Part shown: positions 52,601 through 60,972 of the stretch, piece by piece
Layout of the letters: each line of letters begins with the position of its first letter
Position numbering within the stretch: the first letter of the stretch is position 1
NCBI GenBank assembly: GCA_030835135.1
Contig: JAUQWO010000077.1
Span: forward strand, 35,748 to 99,747
Source: Bacteroidota bacterium
Lineage (GTDB): Bacteria; Bacteroidota; Ignavibacteria; UBA10030; UBA6906
Reading direction: 5' to 3'
Length of the DNA: 64,000 nt
Translations under genes and position numbers: made by a program
The notes under the pieces: generated by a model
The model's input: the letters and a program-made list of their open reading frames with translations, nothing else
The model's database searches: none
What the model was told of the DNA's origin: nothing

Positions 52601-52963
52601 GATACCGCCTGCGCCGTTGATCTGCCAGCCTTCCGTGGGCGCGGTGGTGAACGTGGCGGCTTCCTTGCCGTTCAGGTCGAGCGTGAACGAGTGCGACCCG
52701 AGGTTGCAGCCGAGTCCTGCAAGCCAGATGAACGTGACCCCGCCCGCTGGTGCCGGTGCGGTCTTCCACGCGATGGTGCTCGTGCCATCGGTTGCCCGGG
52801 CGATCAGCGCATTGCGCATGGAAGAGAGCGGTGACGGGTAGGTGATGGTTGTTCCCGATACCGTGGATGCGTAGCCCGGGATGGGGTCTGTGAGACCGGC
52901 ATGCGAGGCAGACAGTGCGATGCAGAGGCCAAGGAACAACGCGATGGATCGGAGCTGGAGCAT
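49628..52963 (-). CDS. Exported GH38-type alpha-mannosidase-like enzyme
   Basis: 1111 aa from ATG 52963, which has AAAGGAC upstream. Signal peptide (SIALFLGLCIALSASHA). A beta-rich N-terminal region of about 260 residues precedes the GH38 catalytic domain: zinc ligands in VQHAHTDIGYT and the nucleophile Asp in TAMQDDVNGYAW. Later HLHFYNEHTFGAAES matches the family, and a large C-terminal beta domain follows (VVFNTLNWQRSGL). Substrate may be mannosides or a relative. Translated from the same operon as the DUF4838 gene (11-base gap). Confidence 0.88.
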   Translation of the reverse strand: MLQLRSIALFLGLCIALSASHAGLTDPIPGYASTVSGTTITYPSPLSSMRNALIARATDGTSTIAWKTAPAPAGGVTFIWLAGLGCNLGSHSFTLDLNGKEAATFTTAPTEGWQINGAGGIRLEFSLVLADRNKDRFGLMRLTLPAGSYEPGSPVELRITGESAKSSAWVMTFTHPITNGLNIASRPVLLKSHGKVLQPLDVEILNIGGATEGTLGLDGAAAEKITLPFGVSRHSLMITPVSAPTTRTVTLSMGTTTSTERITVRPVRHWTLYLVQHAHTDIGYTRPQTEILAEHLRYIDFALDLCDQTDAYPDDAKFRWTCETSWAVREYLKARPASQIARLKQRIAEGRIEVTGMLLNWAEVADENALVHSLEPIATMKAQGLPVRTAMQDDVNGYAWCLVDYFQDLGIRYVTSGINVARALRPFDVPTPFWWESPSGKRVLAYRADHYMTGNFQNIHTSSIDLIERELPLYLQKLETDGYPYDRVNIQYSGYFTDNSPPSTFSSDNIRRWNEIYEAPKLRSATVHEFLAWVEKEHGPSLPVHRVAWPDWWTDGYGCAMRETAANRLTATDLIANQGLLAMAQDFGAVLPPSLHEQVRTVADHLHFYNEHTFGAAESISDPMAENTQTQWAEKSSYAWQGVMQSRLLREGAMGQLQPSLAASSDPSIVVFNTLNWQRSGLHIVYIDDQVLPKDRTFRMVDDRGEEIAAQITRSRPEGNYWALWLKDVPPLGYRTIRIIRGAGERPPDRPFIPSDTVQSAHYRIIIDRKAGGLSGLFDRQLGQELLDTARAWQLGQLIYERLSTRSSIEELRLGGHTRTGMRAITVDPGIDGPLWQSFTVKGFSEGFVDSMQVTCEFRVFKPTKRIDLIFAARKVAVHDAEAAYVAFPFTLKGGRLVYEAQGGLATPGEDQLPGTATDWNTAQNFAALRSDRGQIVLVSDEVPLMQFGGINTGRFQKNAKPASGQIFSWVLNNYWTTNFRSSQEGEMMWSYAITSGTDASNETATRFGWGTRVPFVSRVLPASPKKQHGALTRSAWPFQPASVLMVSARPAVNGTLYHLRETAGRAATLLLAPDRKGVKMEEADALGTPLRTVPSVSFTPYEVKFVVVRK

Positions 52964-52974
52964 GGAGTGTCCTT

Positions 52975-55266
52975 TCAACGAACGACGATCTCGTCAATGA
53001 AGAGCCAGGATGGTTTGCCTGCGCCGATGTGCCAGCCGGGGCACGTCAGGCGTGACTGTGCGGTCAACCGGACATACCGTGCCGTGCGCGGCGGGCCGTC
53101 GATCCGGAATTCCTTGCGCAGCACCCCGCCTTCGGTCTCCGGTACGGTGCCCGTTATGCTGCCGGCAGGCGTGTACTCTTTTCCGTCATCGGACACAGCG
53201 ACACTCACGCTCTGCGGCAACCATGTCCACGAGTAGATCTCCTGATAGAAGTGGGCGGCCACGGAAGTGAAGGTTGCCGGCGCGCCGAGGTCGATCACGG
53301 CGTCCACATGCTCTGCTTCAAACCCCAGCCAGTTGCCGTGGTAGTCTCCCGCGCCGTGAATGCCGTCCGTGAGGGCACGGGCACCGCCAACGGGATATTT
53401 CTCGCTGTGTTTCGTGAGGAGCGTGACGGGTTTGCCATACGCGAGGTTCCCTTCAACGCTGACCAGCATATGGGCCTCCACCGCGCGGCGGTATTCATCC
53501 GGCGGACGTCCCATCTCGTCGAGCCGCTGGATGCCCGCATGGTTTGCCAGCGCAACGAAGCGTTCCAGCCGTTCGCGCATCGACGCCCGCGGCACGATCT
53601 TCCCGTCCTTCCGGTCGAAGTACGAGAGTTCCGGTGTCGCATCATGCAGGGAAATATCGAGGATCGCGAATTCGAGCGGCAGCCGCGCGATGCGCACGCG
53701 GTCGAGATACACGGGCGCATTCTTCACCGATGCTTCGGCCTCATCGAACTGTGATGTATAGGTGCGCAGCAGGGCCGGTGTCAGGTAGGAGTCGATGGCA
53801 TCGAAGGGATATCCGTAGATCCCCAGCCCTTTCCCTGATCGTTCGAGGGCATCATGCATCGTGTCGATATACCGCCGGATATGTGGTGCGGCCGGGCCGT
53901 AGTAGCCGGCGAGGAAGTCGTTCATCTCGGCGTTGATATCGCAGTCGGGGTTCCACAGCAGCTTGGCGATCAGATAGGTGCGCAGATCGCTGAATTCCGC
54001 CACGTTATGTCCGGCGCCCTGCTGGAACATCTGACGGATGTTGTTCTTCGCGAAGAGCTGCAGGTTGGGTTGCAGCACCCGGAGGTTGGGGAACGGATCG
54101 AGCAGGTTGCGGAACTGCACGACGTAGTCCCACATGAGGATGTTGTCGGTCAGCTTGCCCCAATCCTCGATGTCCTTTGTGAAGGATGCTCCTTCCGGAT
54201 CGGTGGCGATGGGTCTGCTCCGGTTGCATTCGATGGAGCAGAGCATGATGTTCACGTTCCGGTCCGGACGGATGTTGGTCGGTGCGCTCCGTGTATAATT
54301 GTATGCGAGCGTCGAGATCGTGTGGTCCGGGAAGGCACGGGCCACGCGGTTCACGAACGCAACCATGGTGCCGGAACTGCCACCGTAGCGTGCGTTCAGG
54401 GCCGTGCAGCTATCGCAGCGGCACTCATTCAGGTTATCGTTCTGGGAGACCGACCACGTGTGGGCGAGCGGTTGGCGGGTCATACGTTCGCGCAGGGCGG
54501 CGGTCAGCACGGTGAAGACATCAGGATTGGAGAGGCAGAGCTGTGCGTTCGCGAGCCGGCGCCCGCCCTGGAGGGTGAAGTACTCGGGGTGGGTGCTGAA
54601 GTACTTCGACGAGGGAACGAGTGGTTCGAATGTATGCACCCACATGCCCCACTCCTCGCGCTGATCTTCGCCGGACTGCAGCTTGTGCCAGTCGCTGTAC
54701 GCACGGTCGAAGCCGTTCAGGTAGTGGACCTGGCGGAAGCGGAAGAAGGGGACGATCGTGGTGTCGATCGCGGGGACCGTGACCGTTGCGCGTTCCGGCA
54801 CGATCGTGACCGTCGGGCTGTACATCCGGCAGCCGAGGTATTGTTCGAGGAGTGTGTAGACGCCGTAGAGTGTTCCTTTACGTTTGCCGCCATAGATCAC
54901 GAGTTTCTTCCCGCGCACCGCCATGCGGAACCCATCCTCTTCGAGGAGAGCGGGTGCGAGACCGGGGAGGAGTTTTCCGGAGCGCTTGGTATGGCCGAGC
55001 AGGATCTCGGCGGGGCGTTCCGGCGCTGCGTCTGCCACGACGGGGATGAGAGCCCCGGAGATCCGCCTGAGATACGACTGCAATTCGGTGGCGGCCTTCA
55101 ACTCATGCGGCGTGGGGGTGGTCGGGATCACGATCACCGTAGCGGGCTTTCCCTGATCGACCAGGAGGAGGCCCTGTGCGGCAAGGACAGGAGGGGCAGC
55201 CGGCAGGCAGAGCGCGACCAGGATCGCGCAGACTGTGGAACGGTACGATTGCGCTGGATGGAGCAT
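52975..55266 (-). CDS. Exported DUF4838 protein with discoidin-like domain
   Basis: 763 aa. Signal peptide (CAILVALCLPAAPPVLA). N-terminal GH20b-like domain (HELKAATELQSYLRRISGALIPV, RKGTLYGVYTLLEQYLGCRMYSP). The central DUF4838 region contains CLSNPDVFTVL, WSVSQNDNLNECRCDSC and ILMWDYVVQF. The C-terminal about 150 residues are discoidin-like (WLGFEAEHVDAVIDLG, WTWLPQSVSVAVSDDGKEY). Thought to act on glycans, but DUF4838 activity is not established. First gene of the GH38 operon. Confidence 0.82.
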   Translation of the reverse strand: MLHPAQSYRSTVCAILVALCLPAAPPVLAAQGLLLVDQGKPATVIVIPTTPTPHELKAATELQSYLRRISGALIPVVADAAPERPAEILLGHTKRSGKLLPGLAPALLEEDGFRMAVRGKKLVIYGGKRKGTLYGVYTLLEQYLGCRMYSPTVTIVPERATVTVPAIDTTIVPFFRFRQVHYLNGFDRAYSDWHKLQSGEDQREEWGMWVHTFEPLVPSSKYFSTHPEYFTLQGGRRLANAQLCLSNPDVFTVLTAALRERMTRQPLAHTWSVSQNDNLNECRCDSCTALNARYGGSSGTMVAFVNRVARAFPDHTISTLAYNYTRSAPTNIRPDRNVNIMLCSIECNRSRPIATDPEGASFTKDIEDWGKLTDNILMWDYVVQFRNLLDPFPNLRVLQPNLQLFAKNNIRQMFQQGAGHNVAEFSDLRTYLIAKLLWNPDCDINAEMNDFLAGYYGPAAPHIRRYIDTMHDALERSGKGLGIYGYPFDAIDSYLTPALLRTYTSQFDEAEASVKNAPVYLDRVRIARLPLEFAILDISLHDATPELSYFDRKDGKIVPRASMRERLERFVALANHAGIQRLDEMGRPPDEYRRAVEAHMLVSVEGNLAYGKPVTLLTKHSEKYPVGGARALTDGIHGAGDYHGNWLGFEAEHVDAVIDLGAPATFTSVAAHFYQEIYSWTWLPQSVSVAVSDDGKEYTPAGSITGTVPETEGGVLRKEFRIDGPPRTARYVRLTAQSRLTCPGWHIGAGKPSWLFIDEIVVR

Positions 55267-55386
55267 GGGTGTCTCTCACTGGAACGAGGGGATAGGGAAC
55301 GGGCGGCATGCGTGGAGGCCGCATAGGTGAGCGATAACGTAGGGAATGTGCGTGCGAGATGCAAGGCAGGCCGGGCACGCCAGTGT

Positions 55387-55571
55387 GTGTTCGAGGTCGA
55401 TGATGGTCAGTGTGATGTAGGGGCGCAGCATGCTGCGCCCGTGCGCCCGGTCGCCAGTGTGTTCGAGGTCGATGATGGTCAGGGTGATGCAGGGGCGCAG
55501 CATGCTGCGCCCGTGCGCCCGGTCGCCAGTGGGTTCGAGGTCGATGACGGGCAAGGGGATGCAGGGGCTTT
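55387..55571. repeat. 72-bp tandem repeat with 20-bp palindrome
   Basis: Copies start at 55387, 55459 and 55531 (last one partial). Each full copy contains GGGCGCAGCATGCTGCGCCC, a perfect 20-bp palindrome. The 72-bp period keeps frames open, which explains track ORFs on both strands (55327-55653 plus, 55276-55584 minus). Interspersed repeats with this palindrome core occur in many environmental genomes. It occupies the divergent gap between the DUF4838 and YhaO-like genes; no clear promoter was found around it. Confidence 0.88.
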
Positions 55572-55700
55572 TAGAAAGTATCATGGGATGAGACGGATAC
55601 TCTTCCCGGAACTCCTTATATTAGCATCGTGCCTCCTGTCCAGGTCCGTATGACCCGACAGGTGCCCTCCATCCAACGATACCAGATCAGGGAACTCCGC

Positions 55701-56768
55701 GTGCGCTTCCTTCATACAGCAGACCTTCACCTGGCGGTCGACGTGAAGGACTATGCTCTGTCAGTCCTCACGGAGCTCGGAACCGTGGCCGTTCGCGAGA
55801 AGGCCGCGGCCATCGTGTTCGCCGGTGATACGTTCGATTCCTTCCCCGATGCCGTGCAACTGCGCGGCGACCTTGCACGATGGGCCGATGGCCTGCCGGC
55901 CGGCATGGAGGTGCTTCTCCTTCCGGGCAACCATGAAGAACTGGGGCGCGGGGCGAACTCCCTCAGTGCCCTGAGCTTCGGATCGCGCGTTCGTCTCATA
56001 ACGGGTATCCCATACGAGCTCGTCACGATCGCGGACACGGAGTTCCTGCTCTTCCCGTTCCGTGCTGGCTATCTGGATCCTTCGGTGCTGCAGGTCCCAC
56101 CCCGCGTCGCGCCAGCCCGCGTTGCTGTCATGCATGGGACCGTCGCGGGCATGGCCTACACAGGCGACAACTCCGAAGAGGAGGAGAATGCGTTCATCGA
56201 CCCATCGATGTTCGACCGCCTGAACGCATGCTATGCGGCGTTGGGACATCTGCATCGTGCGCGCGACACGCGCGACGGCGGGACGCTGATCGTTTATCCC
56301 GGCTCGGCGCGGGTGTGGAGGAAGGGAGAACGAGGCGCACGAAGTGTCTGTCTGGTGGAAACGGGAGCCCACGGCGCAACGATGCGGAGGATCACGCTCG
56401 CTTCAGCCGGGGAATACCGCGAGTACCGCTGCGCTGTTTCGCTGGATGGAACCACCGTGGATATCGAGGGTATCGCCGGGATGTGGTCGCCCGCGGACAT
56501 GGTCACGATCGTGCTGACGGGCATCGTGGATGACGAGAATACCATCGCTGCTGTCGCGAACTCCATACGGTCGGCCTATGCCAGGAAGGTCAGAGCATTG
56601 GAGGTCCGCAGCGAGGTGGAGCCCGTGGCCGGTATCGCTGCTCATCCTGCAGCTGCGAAGTTCATCGCATTGCTTGCGGAGAAGGGCGTGCATGATCCGG
56701 TCCTGCTGGAGCGGGCGCGGAACCTGGGTCTGGCCGCGCTGGCAGACCGGATGGGAGGTGCCGCATGA
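55701..56768 (+). CDS. YhaO/SbcD-like metallophosphoesterase
   Basis: 355 aa from GTG 55701 (CAGGGAAC upstream; the track start 55629 adds 24 unlikely residues). Phosphodiesterase motifs of Mre11/SbcD: LHTADLHL, FAGDTFDS, LPGNHEE, VMHGT and LGHLHRA. C-terminal capping region of about 100 residues. Two-metal nuclease acting with the ATPase encoded next; the two genes overlap by 4 bases. Likely functions in DNA end processing or repair. Confidence 0.85.
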   Translation: MRFLHTADLHLAVDVKDYALSVLTELGTVAVREKAAAIVFAGDTFDSFPDAVQLRGDLARWADGLPAGMEVLLLPGNHEELGRGANSLSALSFGSRVRLITGIPYELVTIADTEFLLFPFRAGYLDPSVLQVPPRVAPARVAVMHGTVAGMAYTGDNSEEEENAFIDPSMFDRLNACYAALGHLHRARDTRDGGTLIVYPGSARVWRKGERGARSVCLVETGAHGATMRRITLASAGEYREYRCAVSLDGTTVDIEGIAGMWSPADMVTIVLTGIVDDENTIAAVANSIRSAYARKVRALEVRSEVEPVAGIAAHPAAAKFIALLAEKGVHDPVLLERARNLGLAALADRMGGAA

Positions 56769-59011
56769 TCGAGCGCCTCTCGCTGAAGAAATTCGGTCGC
56801 TTCGCGAACCGGGAATTCGAGTTCGGTTCGAGCGTCATCTTCTTCGGACCGAATGAATCGGGGAAGACCACCATCTTCGATGCCCTCTTCACCACGTTGT
56901 GCAGGGTCCCCAGACAGGGCGACTACAAGAACAGCATCTACCTGCGCTATGGCGATGCGATGCAGGCGGAGCTCGCACCCGAAGAGCTGGCAGAGTCCTT
57001 CGATACCCGCGAATTCGATGATCTTCATGCCATCCGGTCCGGAGACGTGAACCTGACATTCAATGATGGATCGCCATGGGCCGATGCCGTGAAGAACGCG
57101 CTGTTCTCGGGCGGCATCGACCCCGCGGCGGTCGCCGATGATCTCGAATCACGGGCCGCCGAGGGGGCCGGGCGGAAGCATAATAGAGAGATCGCACTGC
57201 GGAAGAAGACGCTTGCGCAATTGACCGCGGAGCGCGACCGGCTGGAAGGGGAACGGGCGCGGCATGCCGCACAGGTGCGTTCCAGCGACGACCTCGCACA
57301 GCGACTCCGGTCGACGGAGGAGGCTATCCAGGGGTGTGACGAATCGATCGCACGGTTGACCGCGGAGCTGGAGCACGAGACCGCGATCGAGCGGCGGCGC
57401 GACCTGGAAGAGGCGCAGCGTCTGCTGGACCGGGAGGCTGACCTGCGCGGTGAGCTGGACAGGCTGCCCGTCGTTGCCCCCGCGGACCTGAGTGCCCTGG
57501 GGGAATGTGATGCCGCGATCCCACGGCTCCAGGCGGAGGTCCGTTCTCTTACCGCGGATGCCGCGGAGAAGGCCCGCGAGATCCGGGAACAGGAGACGGA
57601 GCGCCGGGCAGTGGAATCGCGCCAACTGGCGGAGGCATCCCTCGCGCGCAAGGCGGAAGGGCTGCTGGTCCGCATCAACGACCTCACGGGCAGCGCCCGC
57701 CGCATGAAGACCATCACGCGCTGGAACGTTCCCCTGATCATCGTCTCCGCGGTCATCGCGCTTGCATCGGCCGTTGCAGGCGTGTTCGTGCATCCGGCGT
57801 TCTTCGCCGGGTTGCTTGCACTTGCCGGATCGGCATTGGCACGCAGGACGGAGACTGTCGAGGACACGGAGGCGTTGGATCGGCTCCGGACCGAGGTCCG
57901 CGATGAGTTCAGGAACGCCGGTGGGAAAGATCTCATGTCGGACAGCCTGCAGGGGATCGCCGGGGAACTACGCCAGGTGATCGCGGCATACGACGGGCTC
58001 GCCGCCGGACTCCAACGGATCGGCGCCGACCTCGAGCGATTGCGTGAACGTGCATCGCAAACGGAAGAGAGGCGCGGCGAGACCGAACGGAGACTCCGGG
58101 AGGCAGAAGAACGCCGTGGGGCGATCCTGCAACGCGTGGTGGCACCGAACAGGGAGGAGCTCCTGACCCGTGTCGGTGCACGGAAATCGCTCACCGATCA
58201 ATGGGAAGCGGCGGTGTCCGACAACCGGAAGCGCATGGCAGCGGCAGGATTTTCCGAACAGCCGTCGTATGCGAGCGACATCCGGAGGAGACTCGCTGAT
58301 GCTGATGCCAGGGGGATCCCGCGCGAAGGTGCCACACCCGCCGCCCTCCAGCGCACCAGGAATCTGCTGCAGGCGGAACAGGAGAAGCGACGGAAGCTCG
58401 GGCAGGATCGCGAACGCATGAAGGTGGACCGTGGTTTCGCCGAGGGCACGATGAGTGCCATGGGTCGTGTGCTCGAGGATCTGGTGGGGAAGGAGAAGGA
58501 GATCGCGCGCACCGAGGCCGAGATCGCGGACCTCGAGCTGAACAAGATGGCCGCGGCGCTGGCGGCTGAGGTCTTCCGCACGATGGCGGCGGATGCCGGC
58601 GCGATGCTGTCGTCGCTCGCCGGGGAGATGCAGACGATGTTCCAGGGGTTGGTCGATCTTCCCCGGACCGTTGAAGTGAGCGGCTTCGACAGCGGCATGC
58701 TGCAGGCCATGGATGCTGGGGGAGCCGTGCGTGGCATCGGTCACCTCTCGAAAGGGACGCGCGATACGCTGATGTTCGCCGCCCGCCTGACCCTTGCTCT
58801 CCGGTCAGATCCGGCGGGGGAGAAGCGCCTGCTCGTCCTCGACGAGCCCTTCGCGAGTCTCGACCCGGCCCGCATCGGGCATGCGCTTGCCCTGGTGCGG
58901 CGCATGCAGGATGCGCACGGATGGCAGGTGGTGCTGTTCACGAAGGACCCTGCGCTGGCGGATGCTGCAGTCAGCGTGTTGAAGGACCCCGTGCGCCACG
59001 ATCTCGCGTAG
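56765..59011 (+). CDS. YhaN/SbcC-like ATPase with membrane hairpin in the coil
   Basis: 748 aa. Walker A FFGPNESGKTTIFDALF (about 30-46), long coiled coil (about 145-310), two adjacent hydrophobic helices (NVPLIIVSAVIALASAVAGVF and FFAGLLALAGSALA, about 323-362), a second coiled coil, then signature HLSKGTRDTLMFAARL, Walker B RLLVLDEPFASLDP and an H-loop-like region. SbcC/Rad50 have a zinc hook at the coil apex; here a membrane hairpin replaces it, as in YhaN-like proteins. It likely tethers the nuclease complex to the membrane. Coupled with the YhaO-like gene. Confidence 0.85.
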   Translation: MIERLSLKKFGRFANREFEFGSSVIFFGPNESGKTTIFDALFTTLCRVPRQGDYKNSIYLRYGDAMQAELAPEELAESFDTREFDDLHAIRSGDVNLTFNDGSPWADAVKNALFSGGIDPAAVADDLESRAAEGAGRKHNREIALRKKTLAQLTAERDRLEGERARHAAQVRSSDDLAQRLRSTEEAIQGCDESIARLTAELEHETAIERRRDLEEAQRLLDREADLRGELDRLPVVAPADLSALGECDAAIPRLQAEVRSLTADAAEKAREIREQETERRAVESRQLAEASLARKAEGLLVRINDLTGSARRMKTITRWNVPLIIVSAVIALASAVAGVFVHPAFFAGLLALAGSALARRTETVEDTEALDRLRTEVRDEFRNAGGKDLMSDSLQGIAGELRQVIAAYDGLAAGLQRIGADLERLRERASQTEERRGETERRLREAEERRGAILQRVVAPNREELLTRVGARKSLTDQWEAAVSDNRKRMAAAGFSEQPSYASDIRRRLADADARGIPREGATPAALQRTRNLLQAEQEKRRKLGQDRERMKVDRGFAEGTMSAMGRVLEDLVGKEKEIARTEAEIADLELNKMAAALAAEVFRTMAADAGAMLSSLAGEMQTMFQGLVDLPRTVEVSGFDSGMLQAMDAGGAVRGIGHLSKGTRDTLMFAARLTLALRSDPAGEKRLLVLDEPFASLDPARIGHALALVRRMQDAHGWQVVLFTKDPALADAAVSVLKDPVRHDLA

Positions 59012-59023
59012 GGGCGGGGGGAC

Positions 59024-59066
59024 TTGATTGTGATGCGTCAATTGTCTATATTGATTCAGACAATTG
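59024..59066 (+). promoter_or_regulatory. Xre/RES promoter and operator
   Basis: TTGATT (59024-59029), 17-base spacer, TATATT (59047-59052). A perfect 9-bp inverted repeat, CAATTGTCT (59039-59047) and AGACAATTG (59058-59066), brackets the -10. Antitoxin binding there would shut off the operon. AGGAGG (59072-59077) follows. Confidence 0.75.
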
Positions 59067-59082
59067 GCGATAGGAGGGAATG

Positions 59083-59502
59083 ATGGCACATGATCTGAAG
59101 GCGCTGCTGAGTCTGAGTGGCGGCGCGGTGTCCGGACTGCATGTCGGTGAGCAGATCGAAGAAGGGCTTTCCGCCGGGGTGATCGACCGCATCAAAGAAG
59201 CCCTCGGTATCGCAGACCGGCAGCTTTCCGCCACGCTCGGACTGAGTTCGCGGACCATGACGCGGCTCCGGAAGAGCAAGCGGAAACTCCCGCTCCCGGT
59301 GGGCGACCGTCTCTACCGTCTGGCGCGAACCTTTACGCTCGCCCTGGATGTTCTGGAGGATGCCGACCGCGCGCGCGAATGGCTTCACACACCGCAGATC
59401 GGTCTGAACCGCCGCATTCCTCTCGAAGTCCTCGCAACGGAGGCCGGCGCGCGCGAAGTCGAGGACCTGCTCCGCCGCATCGACCTCGGCGTGATCGCGT
59501 GA
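59083..59502 (+). CDS. Xre/MbcA/ParS-type antitoxin
   Basis: 139 aa; the second ATG (59083) has the better spacing from AGGAGG. N-terminal HTH part (IDRIKEALGIADRQLSATLGLSSRTMTRLRK) and C-terminal MbcA/ParS toxin-binding domain (AREWLHTPQIGLNRRIPLEVLATEAGAREVEDLLRRI, recognised by LNRRIPLEVL). It pairs with the RES toxin, whose GTG overlaps this stop. Expected to inhibit the toxin and repress at the inverted repeat 59039-59066. Confidence 0.9.
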   Translation: MAHDLKALLSLSGGAVSGLHVGEQIEEGLSAGVIDRIKEALGIADRQLSATLGLSSRTMTRLRKSKRKLPLPVGDRLYRLARTFTLALDVLEDADRAREWLHTPQIGLNRRIPLEVLATEAGAREVEDLLRRIDLGVIA

Positions 59503-59969
59503 CCCTCGCCTGGCGTCTCGTCAAGTTCCGCCATCAGGCTGCGGCGTTCTCCGGCGAGGGCGCGCGCATCGTGGGAGGGCGGTGGAACCATCCCGGGACA
59601 AAGGTCGTGTATGCATCCGACAGTCTCGCATTGTCGGCACTCGAGACCTTCGTCCACCTCGGCCACGCCGCCACGGGGATCCGCTTCGTGGCCTTCCGCA
59701 TCACGATCCCCGATGGCATCACCGTGGACCACATCGCCCCACGCTCGCTTCCCCGCCGCTGGCGGTCGGAACCGCCACTCGCCGAGACCATGGATGTCGG
59801 AACGCGATGGGTCGCCGCCGGGCGGAGCGTGTGCCTTCGTGTCCCGTCCGTCGTGATCCCGCGCGAGTACAATCTGATGCTGAACCCCGGTCATCCCGAC
59901 TTCAAACGGATCACCATCGATCCGCCGGAGCCATTCACGTTCGATCCGCGCCTCTGGAAGAGCGCGTGA
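59499..59969 (+). CDS. RES-domain toxin
   Basis: 156 aa from GTG 59499, overlapping the antitoxin stop by 4 bases. The namesake residues are visible: Arg in GGRWNHPG, Glu in LSALETFVH and Ser in LRVPSVVIPREYN. RES toxins consume or transfer NAD and arrest growth. Domain order and length (about 150 aa) match the family. Together with the antitoxin it is a complete type II module. Confidence 0.9.
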   Translation: MTLAWRLVKFRHQAAAFSGEGARIVGGRWNHPGTKVVYASDSLALSALETFVHLGHAATGIRFVAFRITIPDGITVDHIAPRSLPRRWRSEPPLAETMDVGTRWVAAGRSVCLRVPSVVIPREYNLMLNPGHPDFKRITIDPPEPFTFDPRLWKSA

Positions 59970-59982
59970 CCTGCGGGGTGAC

Positions 59983-60486
59983 TCAGCTCAGACCCTTCGC
60001 GAACAGGTTCTCCCGTGCCTGACGTGGTGTCGAGAAGGGGAGAACCTTCGGGTCGACCAGACGTTCATAGTCGGCATAGGCCATCCGCACCATGTCGCGG
60101 TGCGACCCGGCATTGAATGCGATCTCATCGTCCTCGGTGAGCGGCGGCGAGACGATGACGTCCATGCCGAAGAGGTTGCCGAACGGCGGCATGGCACCCA
60201 CCTCGCACTCCGGGAAGAGGGCATTCAACTCCGACTCACTGGCCAGGCGCAGGTCCGGCTGTTCGATCAGCTCGCGGAGCAGGGGGAGATCGATCATCTC
60301 GCTCGCAGGCAACACCGCGAAGAAGTACACCCCGTGCGTGGCGAGGACAACGGTCTTTGCCACTTCGCGGAATGGCAGATGGGCAGAGACGGCCACCTCA
60401 CGGGCGGTGAACGCCGGTGAGTGATGGATATGGACATATTTGATGTGGTGGCTGTCCAGGAATTCGGTGAGTCGCTTCTGTATCAT
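59983..60486 (-). CDS. YbaK/ProX-type aminoacyl-tRNA deacylase
   Basis: 167 aa from ATG 60486, which has GGAGG six bases upstream. YbaK fold marks: FTAREVAVSAHLPFREVAKTVVLATHGVYFFAVLPA (catalytic Lys in AKTVVL), then VGAMPPFGNLFGM. Likely hydrolyses mischarged tRNA or related aminoacyl substrates. Convergent with the RES toxin. The N-terminal LTEFLDSHHIKYVHIHHS is typical. Confidence 0.85.
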   Translation of the reverse strand: MIQKRLTEFLDSHHIKYVHIHHSPAFTAREVAVSAHLPFREVAKTVVLATHGVYFFAVLPASEMIDLPLLRELIEQPDLRLASESELNALFPECEVGAMPPFGNLFGMDVIVSPPLTEDDEIAFNAGSHRDMVRMAYADYERLVDPKVLPFSTPRQARENLFAKGLS

Positions 60487-60743
60487 CGCTGCCTCCATGT
60501 GATGGTGAGAGGAGTCCACTCAACATGGCCGGCTCCGAAAGGGGGTCGGACGGTTTGGCACGACGCAATGAACGACGCGGGGCTCAGCCCCGGGGGGGTC
60601 ACGAGGGAACGTACGAATGACATTAGACAAGTGCAACAGCGGGGGGGGCTGATGGTGGCCGGGCACACTCCCATCGAATTCGGACTGAGATCATCGAATT
60701 TTTGCAGGAAACGTCAGTTTTCGGGCATGCCGCGAGAATTAAC

Positions 60744-60774
60744 TTGACTTCCTCCCCCCGCCTTTGTACCCTTG
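60744..60774 (+). promoter_or_regulatory. Promoter-like site in a 486-base gap
   Basis: TTGACT (60744-60749), 17 bases, TACCCTTG (60767-60774). The gene it would serve starts 200 bases on (60973). The gap 60487-60972 otherwise has only a short GGGGCTCAGCCCC stem; ORFs there look unconvincing. It could drive a long leader or a small RNA. Confidence 0.4.
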
Positions 60775-60972
60775 AACTGCTTCCAGCGTGACCCGGCCTC
60801 CAGAGTTCCCGCACACACCGAGGTCGCACGCAGTCCCGACGGATGTTCCGGCTTCACCACATCATCGTACATGCCCTGGCGGAAGAACTTGTCCGCCGTC
60901 AATGCACAAACAGCACACGTTGTCGCCCACCCGTGGCGATGAGTTCACTGTATCATGTGAGGAGGTTGGTTC

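Noticed and set aside
55327-55653. ORF with VFEVDDGQ repeats as a repeat protein
   Set aside because: The frame is open only because the repeat period (72) is a multiple of 3; both strands are open, and there is no ribosome site.
57025-58194. 389-aa minus-strand ORF opposite the SbcC-like gene
   Set aside because: Ser/Arg-rich mirror of a coiled-coil coding region; no ribosome site or domain.
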